Source: DATAEK01 sp036258055 (GTDB lineage: Bacteria > Acidobacteriota > Vicinamibacteria > Vicinamibacterales > 2-12-FULL-66-21). Taken from it: a stretch of 64,000 nt of DNA. The DNA lies in contig DATAEK010000254.1 in NCBI GenBank assembly GCA_036258055.1, positions 1 through 64,000 of the forward strand, in the 5' to 3' direction. Position 1 is the stretch's first letter, and every line of letters starts with the position of its first letter. A program made the translations under genes and the position numbers. The notes beneath the pieces were generated by a model. It saw only the letters and a list, made by a program, of their open reading frames with translations, was not told the DNA's origin and did not search any database. Shown in pieces: positions 25,156 to 33,602 of this stretch.

Positions 25156-25862
25156 CGACCGAACCACGGCTGGTCGAGGTCCGGCGGAATGTCCTCAAGC
25201 AGAACGACATCGTGGCCAGGACGCTGCGTCAGCGGTTCCACGACGATGGCGTCTTCACGACGAGCGTGGTGTCGAGCCCCGGATCCGGAAAGACGGCGCT
25301 GTTCGAGCAGACGCTGACCAGGCTCGGCGCGCGGTTCAGAGTGGCCGCGCTGGTGGGCGATCTCGCCACGGAAAACGACGCGGCGCGATTGGCCCGAAGC
25401 CGGGCACCGGTGAAGCAGATCCTGACCAACACGATGTGCCATCTCGAGGCGGCGATGATTCAGCGCGCCCTCGGAGACTGGAACCTTGCCGACCTGGACT
25501 TTCTCTTCATCGAGAACGTCGGCAATCTCGTGTGCCCCTCGTCATACGATCTCGGCGAGCAGCTGCGGCTCGTGCTGATCGCGGTGACGGAGGGCGAAGA
25601 CAAGCCCCTCAAGTACCCGACGATTTTCAACACCGCCGACGTCGCCGTCGTGACGAAGATGGATCTGGCCGCCGTGGCAGAGTTCGATCGCGAGCTGCTG
25701 GTGCGCAACGTCCACGCGGTACGTCCGGAGATGCCGATCCTTTTCGTCTCGTCGAAGACCGGCGCCGGGATGGACGAGTACCTCTCGTGCCTGGAATCGC
25801 GCCGCGATTCGTTCTACGATGTCGAAGCGGCCGGCGCCAGGCGTCGGCCTCATCATGCTTAG
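25152..25862 (+). CDS. hypB: Hydrogenase nickel-incorporation GTPase HypB
   Basis: Protein of 236 residues, a SIMIBI-class GTPase. The P-loop is SSPGSGKTAL, followed by LVGDLATENDAARL, the metal-site NTMCHLEAAM, switch region FIENVGNLVCP and TKMDL (NKxD-like). It lacks the N-terminal CxxCGC Ni site and the His-rich storage stretch found in some HypBs, so Ni delivery relies on the G-domain Cys/His site. It is followed by a nickel permease with overlapping ends. Confidence 0.96.
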   Translation: MTTEPRLVEVRRNVLKQNDIVARTLRQRFHDDGVFTTSVVSSPGSGKTALFEQTLTRLGARFRVAALVGDLATENDAARLARSRAPVKQILTNTMCHLEAAMIQRALGDWNLADLDFLFIENVGNLVCPSSYDLGEQLRLVLIAVTEGEDKPLKYPTIFNTADVAVVTKMDLAAVAEFDRELLVRNVHAVRPEMPILFVSSKTGAGMDEYLSCLESRRDSFYDVEAAGARRRPHHA

Positions 25863-26616
25863 TGCGCTGTCGATCGTCATGTTCGGCTTCTTCCTGGGAA
25901 TGCGTCACGCGACCGACGCGGATCACGTGGTGGCGGTGTCGACCATCGTGAGCCGCGAGCGTTCCATCTGGCGTGCCGCAGGCATCGGCGCGTTGTGGGG
26001 CATCGGTCACACGCTCACCATCCTCGTGGTCGGCGGCGCGATCATTCTTCTGAAGTGGGAGATTCCGCCGCGCATCGGTCTTTCGATGGAGCTGGGCGTC
26101 GGCGTGATGCTGGTGCTGCTCGGACTTTTGAACCTTACCGGGATCGTCGATTCGACGAGGCGCTCGTTGGCGTTGGTGCGCGGCTGGCGCGCATGGCTGC
26201 ACTGGCATCCCTTTTCCGGGGGAGGCATGCTCGCTCCGCACCGGCACCAGGATCGACTCGACGAGCCGTCCGATCGTGGCGTCGTCCAATCCCTTCGACC
26301 GCTCGCGATTGGCGTCGTGCACGGCCTCGCCGGATCGGCGGCGATCACGCTCCTCGTGCTCGCGACGATTCGCAATTCCGTCTGGGCCGCCGCATACCTC
26401 CTCGTGTTCGGCATCGGGACGGTTGCGGGGATGGTTCTGGTCACGACGACCATCGCGCTGCCGTTCATGGTGGCCGGTGAGCGCTTCGCGAAACCGAACC
26501 GCCGGCTCCAGGTCGTCACGGGACTTCTCAGCGTGGGGTTCGGGCTCTTCCTCGCCTACAAGATTGGCTTCGTGAACGGTCTTTTCACGGCTAGCCCAAC
26601 CTGGACTCCACAGTAG
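25855..26616 (+). CDS. NiCoT/HoxN-type nickel (cobalt) permease
   Basis: Protein of about 253 residues with six or seven membrane helices. The signature GMRHATDADHVVAVSTIV in the first helix matches the HxxxxDH nickel/cobalt transporter motif, and a second conserved block GALWGIGHTLTI follows. A His-rich cytoplasmic loop (HWHPFSGG...APHRHQD) lies between the two halves. It probably imports Ni2+ for HypA/HypB. I prefer ATG 25855, which overlaps hypB by eight bases; an ATG at 25819 would add 12 residues. It closes the hydrogenase locus. Confidence 0.9.
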   Translation: MLSALSIVMFGFFLGMRHATDADHVVAVSTIVSRERSIWRAAGIGALWGIGHTLTILVVGGAIILLKWEIPPRIGLSMELGVGVMLVLLGLLNLTGIVDSTRRSLALVRGWRAWLHWHPFSGGGMLAPHRHQDRLDEPSDRGVVQSLRPLAIGVVHGLAGSAAITLLVLATIRNSVWAAAYLLVFGIGTVAGMVLVTTTIALPFMVAGERFAKPNRRLQVVTGLLSVGFGLFLAYKIGFVNGLFTASPTWTPQ

Positions 26617-26651
26617 CCAGGAGCGCAGAGTGCTGGTAACGTGAGCACGCT

Positions 26652-27413
26652 GTGATTCCGTATCACGATGAGAACGCGGCGCAGCGGACGGCAGTCGTCA
26701 CGCTCGCCATCATCGCGGTCAACGTGTTCATGTGGCTCTTCGTACAAGGGGCTGGGTCCGAAGTGCCACTCGCCGCGTCCGTCTGTAACCTCGGCCTTAT
26801 CCCCGGTGAACTGACCGGGCTCGTCGGTCCTGGTGCAAGCTTTCCGATGGGCCGCGGGCTGGCGTGTGTGACCGATCCTGGCCCGCAGGCGTTCAACGTC
26901 CTCACGTCGATGTTCCTCCACGGTTCGTGGATGCACCTCATCGGCAACATGTGGTTCCTCTGGCTCTTCGGCAACAACGTCGAGGACGCCATGACCCGAC
27001 CGAGGTTCCTGCTCTTCTATCTCATCTGCGGTCTTGCCGCGGCGCTCCTCCAGGTTGGTATCGAGCCCAGGTCAATCGTCCCGATGGTCGGCGCGTCGGG
27101 CGCCATCAGCGGCGTCATGGGCGCGTATCTCGTCCTCTACCCGCGCGTGCGCGTTTTCACGCTCGTCCCGCTCGGGTTCTTCATCACGACCGTCGCGCTG
27201 CCTGCGTGGGTCATGTTGATCTACTGGGGTGGGCTGCAGCTGCTCGGCGGGCTGTCGAGGACGATCGGCGACCCGGGCGGCGGCGTCGCGTTCTGGGCGC
27301 ACATCGGCGGCTTCGCGGCTGGCGTCGTGCTCGTCAGAGCATTCGTCCGATCGGATCACCTCAGCGATCATCGTGCCGGAAGCTGGCGTCCGAATCGAGT
27401 TGGCTGGAGCTGA
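26652..27413 (+). CDS. Rhomboid-family intramembrane serine protease
   Basis: Protein of 253 residues with about six membrane helices. Loop 1 contains HGSWMHLIGNMWFLWLFG, the catalytic Ser lies in MVGASGAISGVMGAY and the catalytic His in FWAHIGGFAAGVVLVRAF. Such proteins cleave membrane proteins within the bilayer; the substrate is unknown. Start GTG 26652 (MIPYHDENAAQRT...). It is 35 bases from the nickel permease but has no functional link to hydrogenases. Confidence 0.92.
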   Translation: MIPYHDENAAQRTAVVTLAIIAVNVFMWLFVQGAGSEVPLAASVCNLGLIPGELTGLVGPGASFPMGRGLACVTDPGPQAFNVLTSMFLHGSWMHLIGNMWFLWLFGNNVEDAMTRPRFLLFYLICGLAAALLQVGIEPRSIVPMVGASGAISGVMGAYLVLYPRVRVFTLVPLGFFITTVALPAWVMLIYWGGLQLLGGLSRTIGDPGGGVAFWAHIGGFAAGVVLVRAFVRSDHLSDHRAGSWRPNRVGWS

Positions 27414-27421
27414 CACCTTCG

Positions 27422-27495
27422 GATGGCAAATGGCAAATGGTAAAGGGTAAAGGGCATGGTAAGGGTGAAGGGTAAACGGTAAACGGGAAATGGAA
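27422..27495. repeat. AAATGG/GGGTAA short repeat tract
   Basis: Overlapping words GGCAAATGG, GGTAAAGG, GGGTAAACGG and GGGAAATGG follow one another directly after the rhomboid gene. The tract is A-rich against a GC-rich genome and resembles slippage-derived intergenic repeats. No gene is seen in 27414-27641. Confidence 0.6.
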
Positions 27496-27641
27496 GCCGA
27501 TGGTTAGCTCCTGACACGAGACCTTCCCTCCGGGTGAACCATTCAGTCAATTCAGCCGTCCTAACACCGCAAGCTCCCACGCTCTACGTGGTCTGCGACC
27601 GCCGGGATCGTGGACCGACGTTTCTTCACGAGGACCTCACG

Positions 27642-27750
27642 GTGAATCGATTCGAAGCGTTCTTCAAGGATCTGCGGCACTCACTGCGGATGATGCGGCA
27701 AAGCGCTACTTCGAAGTCTTCAACATTCCCGTCAAGTGGCGCTCCGCTAC
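27642..27750 (+). pseudogene. Remnant of an ADOP/MacB-type permease gene
   Basis: Starting at GTG 27642 (preceded by GAGGACC) the frame reads VNRFEAFFKDLRHSLRMMRQS, the N-terminus typical of the large ADOP ABC-permease proteins of Acidobacteria. Immediately afterwards, one frame over, comes KRYFEVFNIPVKWRS, which resembles the internal MacB_PCD block (YFEVFxIPxxxGR) normally well over 150 residues further on. The gene has therefore lost its middle and everything after, leaving two fused scraps. The rest of the stretch to 27836 shows no gene. Confidence 0.6.
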
Positions 27751-27836
27751 GAATAGCTCATCGGTGAGCTGGCACCGTTGTTGATAGAGTCGGCTGAGCG
27801 CTGCGTCGAGCCACTCGGCTCGCCACGCCCAACTCG

Positions 27837-29423
27837 ATGCCGACATCGCCTGATTCTCGCCGCTCCTTTTTCGGCCGGCACCGTTGGACCATCATCGCGG
27901 GCGCCGCGGCGGTCGTCCTCCTCCTCGCCGTCCTGGCAATCGCGTCCATCGTGCCGCTACGGTCGGACACGGCGCGTCGGAAGTTGATTGCCGTTCTTTC
28001 GGATCGGCTCGAGAGCGACGTTCAGCTCGACTCGCTGGAGTTGCGCGTGTTCCCGGCGCTTAGAGCTGAAGGTACGGGGCTGGCGATCAAACGGCGTGAC
28101 ACCACGACGCGCGCGCCCCTCATCTCGGTCAAGCGTTTCACCGTCCACGGCAGCTTGACGACGCTGCTGCACCGGCACGTGAGCAGGGTCGTGCTCGAAG
28201 GGCTCGCCATCGAGATTCCGCCGAAGCCGAAGAGCGATTCGGGCAGATCGTCGCCGAAGTCGGGCGGCACCCGGCCGGGCCTGCCGCGCTCGCTGGTCAT
28301 CGACGAGATGGAGGCGACCGGCGCGACGTTGGCAATCGTGCCGCGCGATCCGAACAAGCGGCCGAAGATCTGGGCGATCCACACGCTGCACATGCAATCC
28401 GTCGCATTCGACAGCCCGATACCCTTCGAGGCCACGCTGACCAACGACGTTCCACCAGGAGAGATTCAGACCAGCGGATCCTTCGGTCCCTGGGATGTCG
28501 ACGATCCGGGAGCGACGCCCATCGACGGAAAGTTCACGTTCGACAAGGCGAACCTGGGTGTGTTCGAAGGGATTTCCGGACTGCTCTCGTCACGCGGCAC
28601 GTTTGGCGGGACGCTCGAACGCCTCGATGTGCGGGGTGACACCGCAACCCCTGACTTCACGGTTGCCGCTGGCGGGCACCCCGTGCTGCTGAAAGCGAAG
28701 TATCACGCGATCGTCGATGGCACCAATGGCGACACGATCCTCGAGCAGGTCGACGGGTCCTTTCTGAACACGTCGCTGACGGCCTCCGGCGGAATCATCG
28801 ACGCGCCCGGTCCGGAAGGACGCACGGTTCGACTCGATGTCACGATGGATTCCGCGAGGATCGAAGACGTGCTGCACCTGGCCGTCAAAGCCAGCCGGCC
28901 GCCGATGACGGGCGCCCTCAAGCTCAAGACGAACTTCGTTCTGCCGCCCGGTAAGATCGACGTCGTCAAGAAACTGAAGCTCGACGGCCGATTCTCGATC
29001 GCGCGCGCGATGTTCACGAACCCTGACGTCCAAACCAAGATCACTGCGCTCAGTCTGCGAAGCCGGGGGAACCAGGCCGAGGCGTCGGCGCAGAAGCCGG
29101 TGCCATCGGATTTCGAAGGCACGTTCAAGCTTGGCGGCGGCGTGCTCACGATCCCGTCGGTCGCCTTCGACGTGCCGGGATCCGTGGTGCGCTTATCGGG
29201 GACCTACGGCCTGGTCTCGGAGCAGCTCGACTTCAGCGGGACGCTGATCATGCAGGCAAAGATCTCCGAGACCATGACCGGCATCAAGAGTGTGTTGTTG
29301 AAGGCCGTCGATCCCCTCTTCCGCCACAAGGGTGGTGGCAGCGAGATTCCCATTCGGATCGGCGGCACGGTCGGGTCGCCGTCGTTCGGGTTGGATTCGA
29401 AGCGCGTGTTCTCCAAGAAATAG
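27837..29423 (+). CDS. AsmA-like inner-membrane anchored protein
   Basis: Protein of 528 residues. After a short basic start there is one membrane helix (IIAGAAAVVLLLAVLAIASIV, about 19-39) followed directly by the AsmA-type segment RRKLIAVLSDRLESDVQLDSLELRVFPALRAEGTGLAI. The rest is long beta-rich sequence with repeated ...VARLSGTY/LDVRGD-like strands and a C-terminal FRHKGGGSEIPIRIGGTVGSPSFGLD. Family members are large envelope proteins linked to outer-membrane assembly or lipid transport between membranes. The start ATG lies at the very end of the permease remnant region. Confidence 0.85.
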   Translation: MPTSPDSRRSFFGRHRWTIIAGAAAVVLLLAVLAIASIVPLRSDTARRKLIAVLSDRLESDVQLDSLELRVFPALRAEGTGLAIKRRDTTTRAPLISVKRFTVHGSLTTLLHRHVSRVVLEGLAIEIPPKPKSDSGRSSPKSGGTRPGLPRSLVIDEMEATGATLAIVPRDPNKRPKIWAIHTLHMQSVAFDSPIPFEATLTNDVPPGEIQTSGSFGPWDVDDPGATPIDGKFTFDKANLGVFEGISGLLSSRGTFGGTLERLDVRGDTATPDFTVAAGGHPVLLKAKYHAIVDGTNGDTILEQVDGSFLNTSLTASGGIIDAPGPEGRTVRLDVTMDSARIEDVLHLAVKASRPPMTGALKLKTNFVLPPGKIDVVKKLKLDGRFSIARAMFTNPDVQTKITALSLRSRGNQAEASAQKPVPSDFEGTFKLGGGVLTIPSVAFDVPGSVVRLSGTYGLVSEQLDFSGTLIMQAKISETMTGIKSVLLKAVDPLFRHKGGGSEIPIRIGGTVGSPSFGLDSKRVFSKK

Positions 29424-29527
29424 CCGGTCGGCGTAGATTGAATAGCTCAGCCGCCTCGAGGCTGGACCTCGACGATCCGTGCCGGAGGACGGCACTAATC
29501 TGGCTTGTTAAGACGTGGAGGTGTTCG

Positions 29528-29629
29528 ATGGTCCGGTGGTTGGCTTTTGGATTGACCGTGCTCGGGGCGTTCCTGATCGTGCAGAACGCGAAGGACATCG
29601 CGAGAATGGCCCGCATTCATTCCATGTAG
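29528..29629 (+). CDS. Very small membrane protein, DUF6893-like
   Basis: Only 33 residues: one hydrophobic helix (WLAFGLTVLGAFLIV) followed by the charged tail QNAKDIARMARIHSM. The ribosome site GGAGGTG lies five bases before the ATG, which supports translation. The tail DI(x)RxxxIHSM resembles that of the hydrogenase-locus protein at 17724. The longer frame from 29438 extends through non-coding sequence. Function unknown. Confidence 0.55.
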   Translation: MVRWLAFGLTVLGAFLIVQNAKDIARMARIHSM

Positions 29630-29676
29630 TGGCGGTCTGTCCGCGGCGAGGAACGGCGGTGGCGCGCCAACACGGT

Positions 29677-31311
29677 TCACCGCGCAGGCGCGAGCATTCG
29701 CGCCACGTCATCCGGCATCTGACCCGTGAGTTCCCACCTCAGAAGAGACACCGGGATCAGTCCCGCCGCGTTGTATTCGTCCATGAAGCGCTTGAGGGTG
29801 AACGCGTCGCCGAGCTGACGCCTGCGGGCGGCAATGAGCGTGTCGATTTCAATCTTCCCGATCAAGTAGCTCGTTCCGTACGCCGGTTGCTGCAGGTACA
29901 GGTGCTGTTCGTCGCGCACCGTGTTGCCTTCGAGCCGCAGCCAGCCGCGCGGTGTGTTGGCTGACGCCGACTGCGCGGCCTGTTCGAGCGTGAACGTGTT
30001 CGCGTGCATGCGCAGATCGCCGAGCGCGCGCGCGGCGCGCTGGCCGACCAGGACGTAGATCAGCTCGCGTGATCGCGGCCGCGCATCGAACATTCCCGCC
30101 TGCAGCATCAGCTCTTCCCACGCGGTCGCGTGCCCTTCGGTTCGCGTGTTGAAGATGTTGTAGAGGAGCGGTCCGCGCCTGATCGGGTCGGCGTGCGGCA
30201 CGTGCTGCATCTGCGCAAGGTCGAACCAGTGGTACCCGTGCGTGCGCATGACCTCCGGGTCGCGATAGTCCACTTCGGTGAAGAACTCCCGCGGCCCGGG
30301 ATTGAAACGGCCGATCTTCGCGCGGAGTGCCGGCTCCATGTAGTCCTTGACCGTCAGGATTTCGTGATCCTTGAGGAACGCCATGTACTCGGTGACGCCG
30401 GCGCTGAACCGGGTGGCGTGTTCCTCTTGACTGGCCACGGGCACCTGCTGCGGCAGCGACGCGTTGCGTCGTTCCTCGAGCGCGAGGAACGAGTGCGCGC
30501 GTCCGAGCTCCCGCTCCATCAGGATCACCTCGTCGTGCCAGGTATACGGCACGAGCTGGACGTTCTTCAGGTACCAGTCGTAGTTCTCGACGCCGATGCC
30601 TGATGGCCCGGTTTTCGATGCCGCACGCGATTGGAGCCACGAGATGAGAGCATCCGTCGATTCCTTCGCGCGCTGCACGTCGGCTTTCAGACTCCCTGGT
30701 GCATCCGCGACACGCGGGAGCAGGCTGTCGAGCGCCTGGCTCTGATCCTTGAGGCTCGTGATCCCGAAGACCCACAGGTCGCGTTGATTGCCGGTCAGGT
30801 TGACCTTGGCCTGCTCGAGGAGTTTCGGGACGGCGCGAAGCCCCGCGGCCATACGCTCGGCGTTTGCCGCATCGAGCGGAAACGAGTAGCTCCACACTTC
30901 GACAGCGCCGTAGGCGAGCGGTCCCTCGCGCGCCGGCTGGTCGCTCTGGCTGCCGAACACCGTCACGTAGAACGCCGGGTTGTTGACCCAGGGCTTGAGG
31001 ACCCGGTGATCGAAGTCGAGCCCGTTCATCTCGGCGCGGATGATGTGCCAGTCGACCTGCTGCGGAACCGGCCATCCTGTCTTGTCCATCGCCGCGAGCC
31101 GGCGCTGGAAGTCGGCGAGCCCGGTTCGCTGCGCGGTCATCGCCGCCGGCCGGTAGTCCGGTACGCCGTCCACGAGCTTTGGTTTTTGAAAGGCACGCCA
31201 CTCCGCGAAGAACCCCGCCAAATCAACGTCCTGGCGTGTCTGAGCGCGTGCGCCCTGGAGGGACGTCGCGACGGTCAGCGCGACGACGGCAAGAACGCAG
31301 AATCGCCGCAT
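29677..31311 (-). CDS. DUF885 family secreted protein
   Basis: Protein of 544 residues. A signal peptide (VLAVVALTVATSLQGARAQ, about 5-23) leads into a largely helical DUF885 protein. The family's HExxH-like zinc-binding pattern is represented by TRTEGHATAWEELMLQAGM, where EGHATAWEE supplies the His and Glu residues. Members are thought to be peptidase-like, so this is a putative periplasmic metallohydrolase of unknown substrate. I chose ATG 31311 (MRRFCVLAVV), one base beyond the upstream stop, over the longer frame. It is the last gene of a four-gene leftward run. Confidence 0.85.
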   Translation of the reverse strand: MRRFCVLAVVALTVATSLQGARAQTRQDVDLAGFFAEWRAFQKPKLVDGVPDYRPAAMTAQRTGLADFQRRLAAMDKTGWPVPQQVDWHIIRAEMNGLDFDHRVLKPWVNNPAFYVTVFGSQSDQPAREGPLAYGAVEVWSYSFPLDAANAERMAAGLRAVPKLLEQAKVNLTGNQRDLWVFGITSLKDQSQALDSLLPRVADAPGSLKADVQRAKESTDALISWLQSRAASKTGPSGIGVENYDWYLKNVQLVPYTWHDEVILMERELGRAHSFLALEERRNASLPQQVPVASQEEHATRFSAGVTEYMAFLKDHEILTVKDYMEPALRAKIGRFNPGPREFFTEVDYRDPEVMRTHGYHWFDLAQMQHVPHADPIRRGPLLYNIFNTRTEGHATAWEELMLQAGMFDARPRSRELIYVLVGQRAARALGDLRMHANTFTLEQAAQSASANTPRGWLRLEGNTVRDEQHLYLQQPAYGTSYLIGKIEIDTLIAARRRQLGDAFTLKRFMDEYNAAGLIPVSLLRWELTGQMPDDVARMLAPAR

Positions 31312-31312
31312 G

Positions 31313-32170
31313 CTATTTCGCTCCTGCCTTGATCCGGTACGAACCATCATCGAAACGCTCGCGGTAGGCGCCGTGGCACGTCTGACACGTCTTTCCGAGA
31401 TCGGTCGCGGCGGTCTTCACGTCATCCCATTTCGCCGCGGCGAGGCCGTGGTCGATCTGATCCACGAGCTTCCGTGCCTCCGCCGTCCACTGCACGGCCT
31501 CGGCCGTGCCTCGCTTCTTCCAGAACGCTTCCGCTTCGGTGAAGCCCTGTTTCAGGATCGCGATCTGCTCCTTCGTTGCGACCGCGTTCGGTTCCTGAAT
31601 CGCCTGACGGAACGCGGTGAAGGACGGACCGATCCGTTTCATCGTCTTCGAAAAGGCTTCCTCCTCGGCGGTCATCGGTGGCGGCAGACGCCTGGCGACA
31701 TCGATTCCTGCGGCGTTGATCACGGCAGTGGCGAGGACGACGGGGCGTCCCTGAAACTTCGCCTGGAGATCCGCGGAGAGGTCGAGCGTGTAGTCGCGCG
31801 CGCGGCGGGCGATTTCCACGGGATCGAACTTCATGACCTCGCCGAGGACCGTGACGTACGCGTTCGGATCGACTGTTCCGGTCATTGTCGGCGCCAGAAC
31901 CAACACCGACTGCGCCGCGTGTTTCGATCTGTCCTGGTCAACCGAGAAAGCCGATTTCGACAGGAGCTCGTCGACCGTCGCGGTCAGCGAGACGTAGTCG
32001 CCGTAGAAGGTCTCGGGATTCGCCGCCAGCGAGCTCGCCGCAACCGGCACGACAGGCTTCTGCGGCGTCGTGTTCGCCGGTGCCTGCTGCGCAGCCGGAG
32101 CCGCCAGCCACGCGCACTCGATGACCGTGACTGCCCACGCCGCGACACAAACACGTAGTAGATGGGCCAT
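31313..32170 (-). CDS. Secreted protein with C-terminal cytochrome c' domain
   Basis: Protein of 285 residues. The first 28 residues form a signal peptide. Residues about 50-135 (SLAANPETFYGDYVSLTATVDELLSK) look like an OB-type or anti-parallel beta domain. Residues about 160-280 are helical and end in GKTCQTCHGAYRERF, the C-terminal CxxCH heme site that is typical of cytochrome c'. It is therefore a periplasmic c-type cytochrome, which in known relatives binds NO or CO or acts in electron transfer. It is tightly packed between the FAD oxidase (two bases) and DUF885 (one base). Confidence 0.85.
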   Translation of the reverse strand: MAHLLRVCVAAWAVTVIECAWLAAPAAQQAPANTTPQKPVVPVAASSLAANPETFYGDYVSLTATVDELLSKSAFSVDQDRSKHAAQSVLVLAPTMTGTVDPNAYVTVLGEVMKFDPVEIARRARDYTLDLSADLQAKFQGRPVVLATAVINAAGIDVARRLPPPMTAEEEAFSKTMKRIGPSFTAFRQAIQEPNAVATKEQIAILKQGFTEAEAFWKKRGTAEAVQWTAEARKLVDQIDHGLAAAKWDDVKTAATDLGKTCQTCHGAYRERFDDGSYRIKAGAK

Positions 32171-32172
32171 GT

Positions 32173-33561
32173 TCAGAACCTTGGCAACAGCTTTCCCGGA
32201 TTCATCAAGTTGTCCGGGTCGAGTGCCCGCTTGATGGCGTGCATGACCGCAAGTCCCTCGCCGTGCTCGGCGCCGAGAAAATGTTGCTTGCCAATCCCGA
32301 CGCCGTGTTCACCCGAACAGGTGCCGTCCATGCGTAACGCCCGCTCGACCAGGCGATCGGTCAGCCGCTGCGCTTCGGCGAGCTCCGACGGATCGTCGGG
32401 GTTCAGGGGAAAGATCACGTGGAAGTTGCCGTCGCCGACGTGCCCGACCAGTGCATGCGCGAGCGGCGATGCGGCGACGTCACGGTTGGTTTCCTCGATG
32501 CACTCGGCGAGCCTCGAGATGGGCACGCACACGTCGGTCGTCCAGCCGCGGGATCCGGGTCGGAGGGCGAGGGCCGCATAATACGCGTCATGACGCGCCT
32601 GCCACAATCGCGCCCGGTCCTCGGGCGAGACGGCGCGGTTGAAACCGGCGGCGCCCTGCTCGTGCGCGATAGCTTCGACGGTGTCCGCCTGTTCGAGGAC
32701 GTCGCGCTCGCTGAGACCGTGGAATTCGAAGAAGAGCGTGGGCGCGACCGGATAGGTGAGCTTCGAATGGCGGTTGACCGCGTCGACCAGGATCTCGTCC
32801 ATCAGCTCGATCCGTGCGACCGGGATTCCGAGCTGGATCGTGGTGATCACCGTGCGCACTGCCGCGTCGATCGAGCCGAAGTGGCACGTCGCCGAGGCAA
32901 CGGCTTCCGGACGGCCGTGGAGCCGCAGCGTCGCTTCGACGATCACGCCCAGTGTGCCCTCGGCACCGACGAAGAGGCGGGTCAGGTCGTAGCCAGAAGA
33001 GGATTTGCGCGCGCGGCTTCCGGTGTGAATCAGGCGCCCGTCCGCCAGCACGACCTTCAGGCCGAGGACGACCTCGCGCATCGTGCCGTACCGGACGGCT
33101 GTTGTCCCGGATGCCCGCGTGGAGGCCATGCCCCCGATCGTGGCGTCGGCGCCGGGATCGAGATGAAAGGTGAGGCCGCTCGACTGGAGGTGCCGCTCTA
33201 GTTGCTTCCGCGTCACGCCGGCTTCTACGGTGACGTCCAGGTCGTCGACGCTCAGGCGAAGGATCCGATTCAGGCGGGTGAGGTCGATCGTCACGCCGCC
33301 GCTCAGAGGAATCACGTGGCCCTCGAGCGACGTTCCCGCGCCGAAGGGCACCATCGGACACCTATGCCGGGCGCAGGCGCGCACGACCGCCTGCACTTCT
33401 TCGACATTGACGGGAAGCACGACCGCATCGGGCAGATGTCCGGGATGATGCGACTCGTCGTGGCTGTGGTGCTCGCGCACCGCGGCGGAGGTCAACAGAC
33501 GATCGCCGACGGCCTGCCGAAGGTCGTCGATCAGCGCATCGGAGAACGAAACGGATGCCAC
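32173..33561 (-). CDS. FAD-linked oxidase, glycolate oxidase/D-lactate dehydrogenase (GlcD) type
   Basis: Protein of 462 residues. The FAD-binding PCMH domain (about 30-210) has VPFGAGTSLEGHV, and the covalent or pyrophosphate loop region DPGADATIGGMASTRASGTTAVRYG. The C-terminal FAD-oxidase cap carries LVGHVGDGNFH and ends with GEHGVGIGK...DPDNLMNPGKLLP, the standard GlcD/D-LDH tail. It oxidises a 2-hydroxy acid to a 2-keto acid; D-lactate or glycolate are the likely substrates. Start GTG 33561 is chosen because longer frames overlap the upstream phosphoesterase. It could pass electrons to the adjacent cytochrome c', but that is only suggested by position. Confidence 0.9.
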   Translation of the reverse strand: MASVSFSDALIDDLRQAVGDRLLTSAAVREHHSHDESHHPGHLPDAVVLPVNVEEVQAVVRACARHRCPMVPFGAGTSLEGHVIPLSGGVTIDLTRLNRILRLSVDDLDVTVEAGVTRKQLERHLQSSGLTFHLDPGADATIGGMASTRASGTTAVRYGTMREVVLGLKVVLADGRLIHTGSRARKSSSGYDLTRLFVGAEGTLGVIVEATLRLHGRPEAVASATCHFGSIDAAVRTVITTIQLGIPVARIELMDEILVDAVNRHSKLTYPVAPTLFFEFHGLSERDVLEQADTVEAIAHEQGAAGFNRAVSPEDRARLWQARHDAYYAALALRPGSRGWTTDVCVPISRLAECIEETNRDVAASPLAHALVGHVGDGNFHVIFPLNPDDPSELAEAQRLTDRLVERALRMDGTCSGEHGVGIGKQHFLGAEHGEGLAVMHAIKRALDPDNLMNPGKLLPRF

Positions 33562-33602
33562 GAGGGGTAGCTTACACGCGCGTGTGCGGGCGATCCAGAA
33601 CG

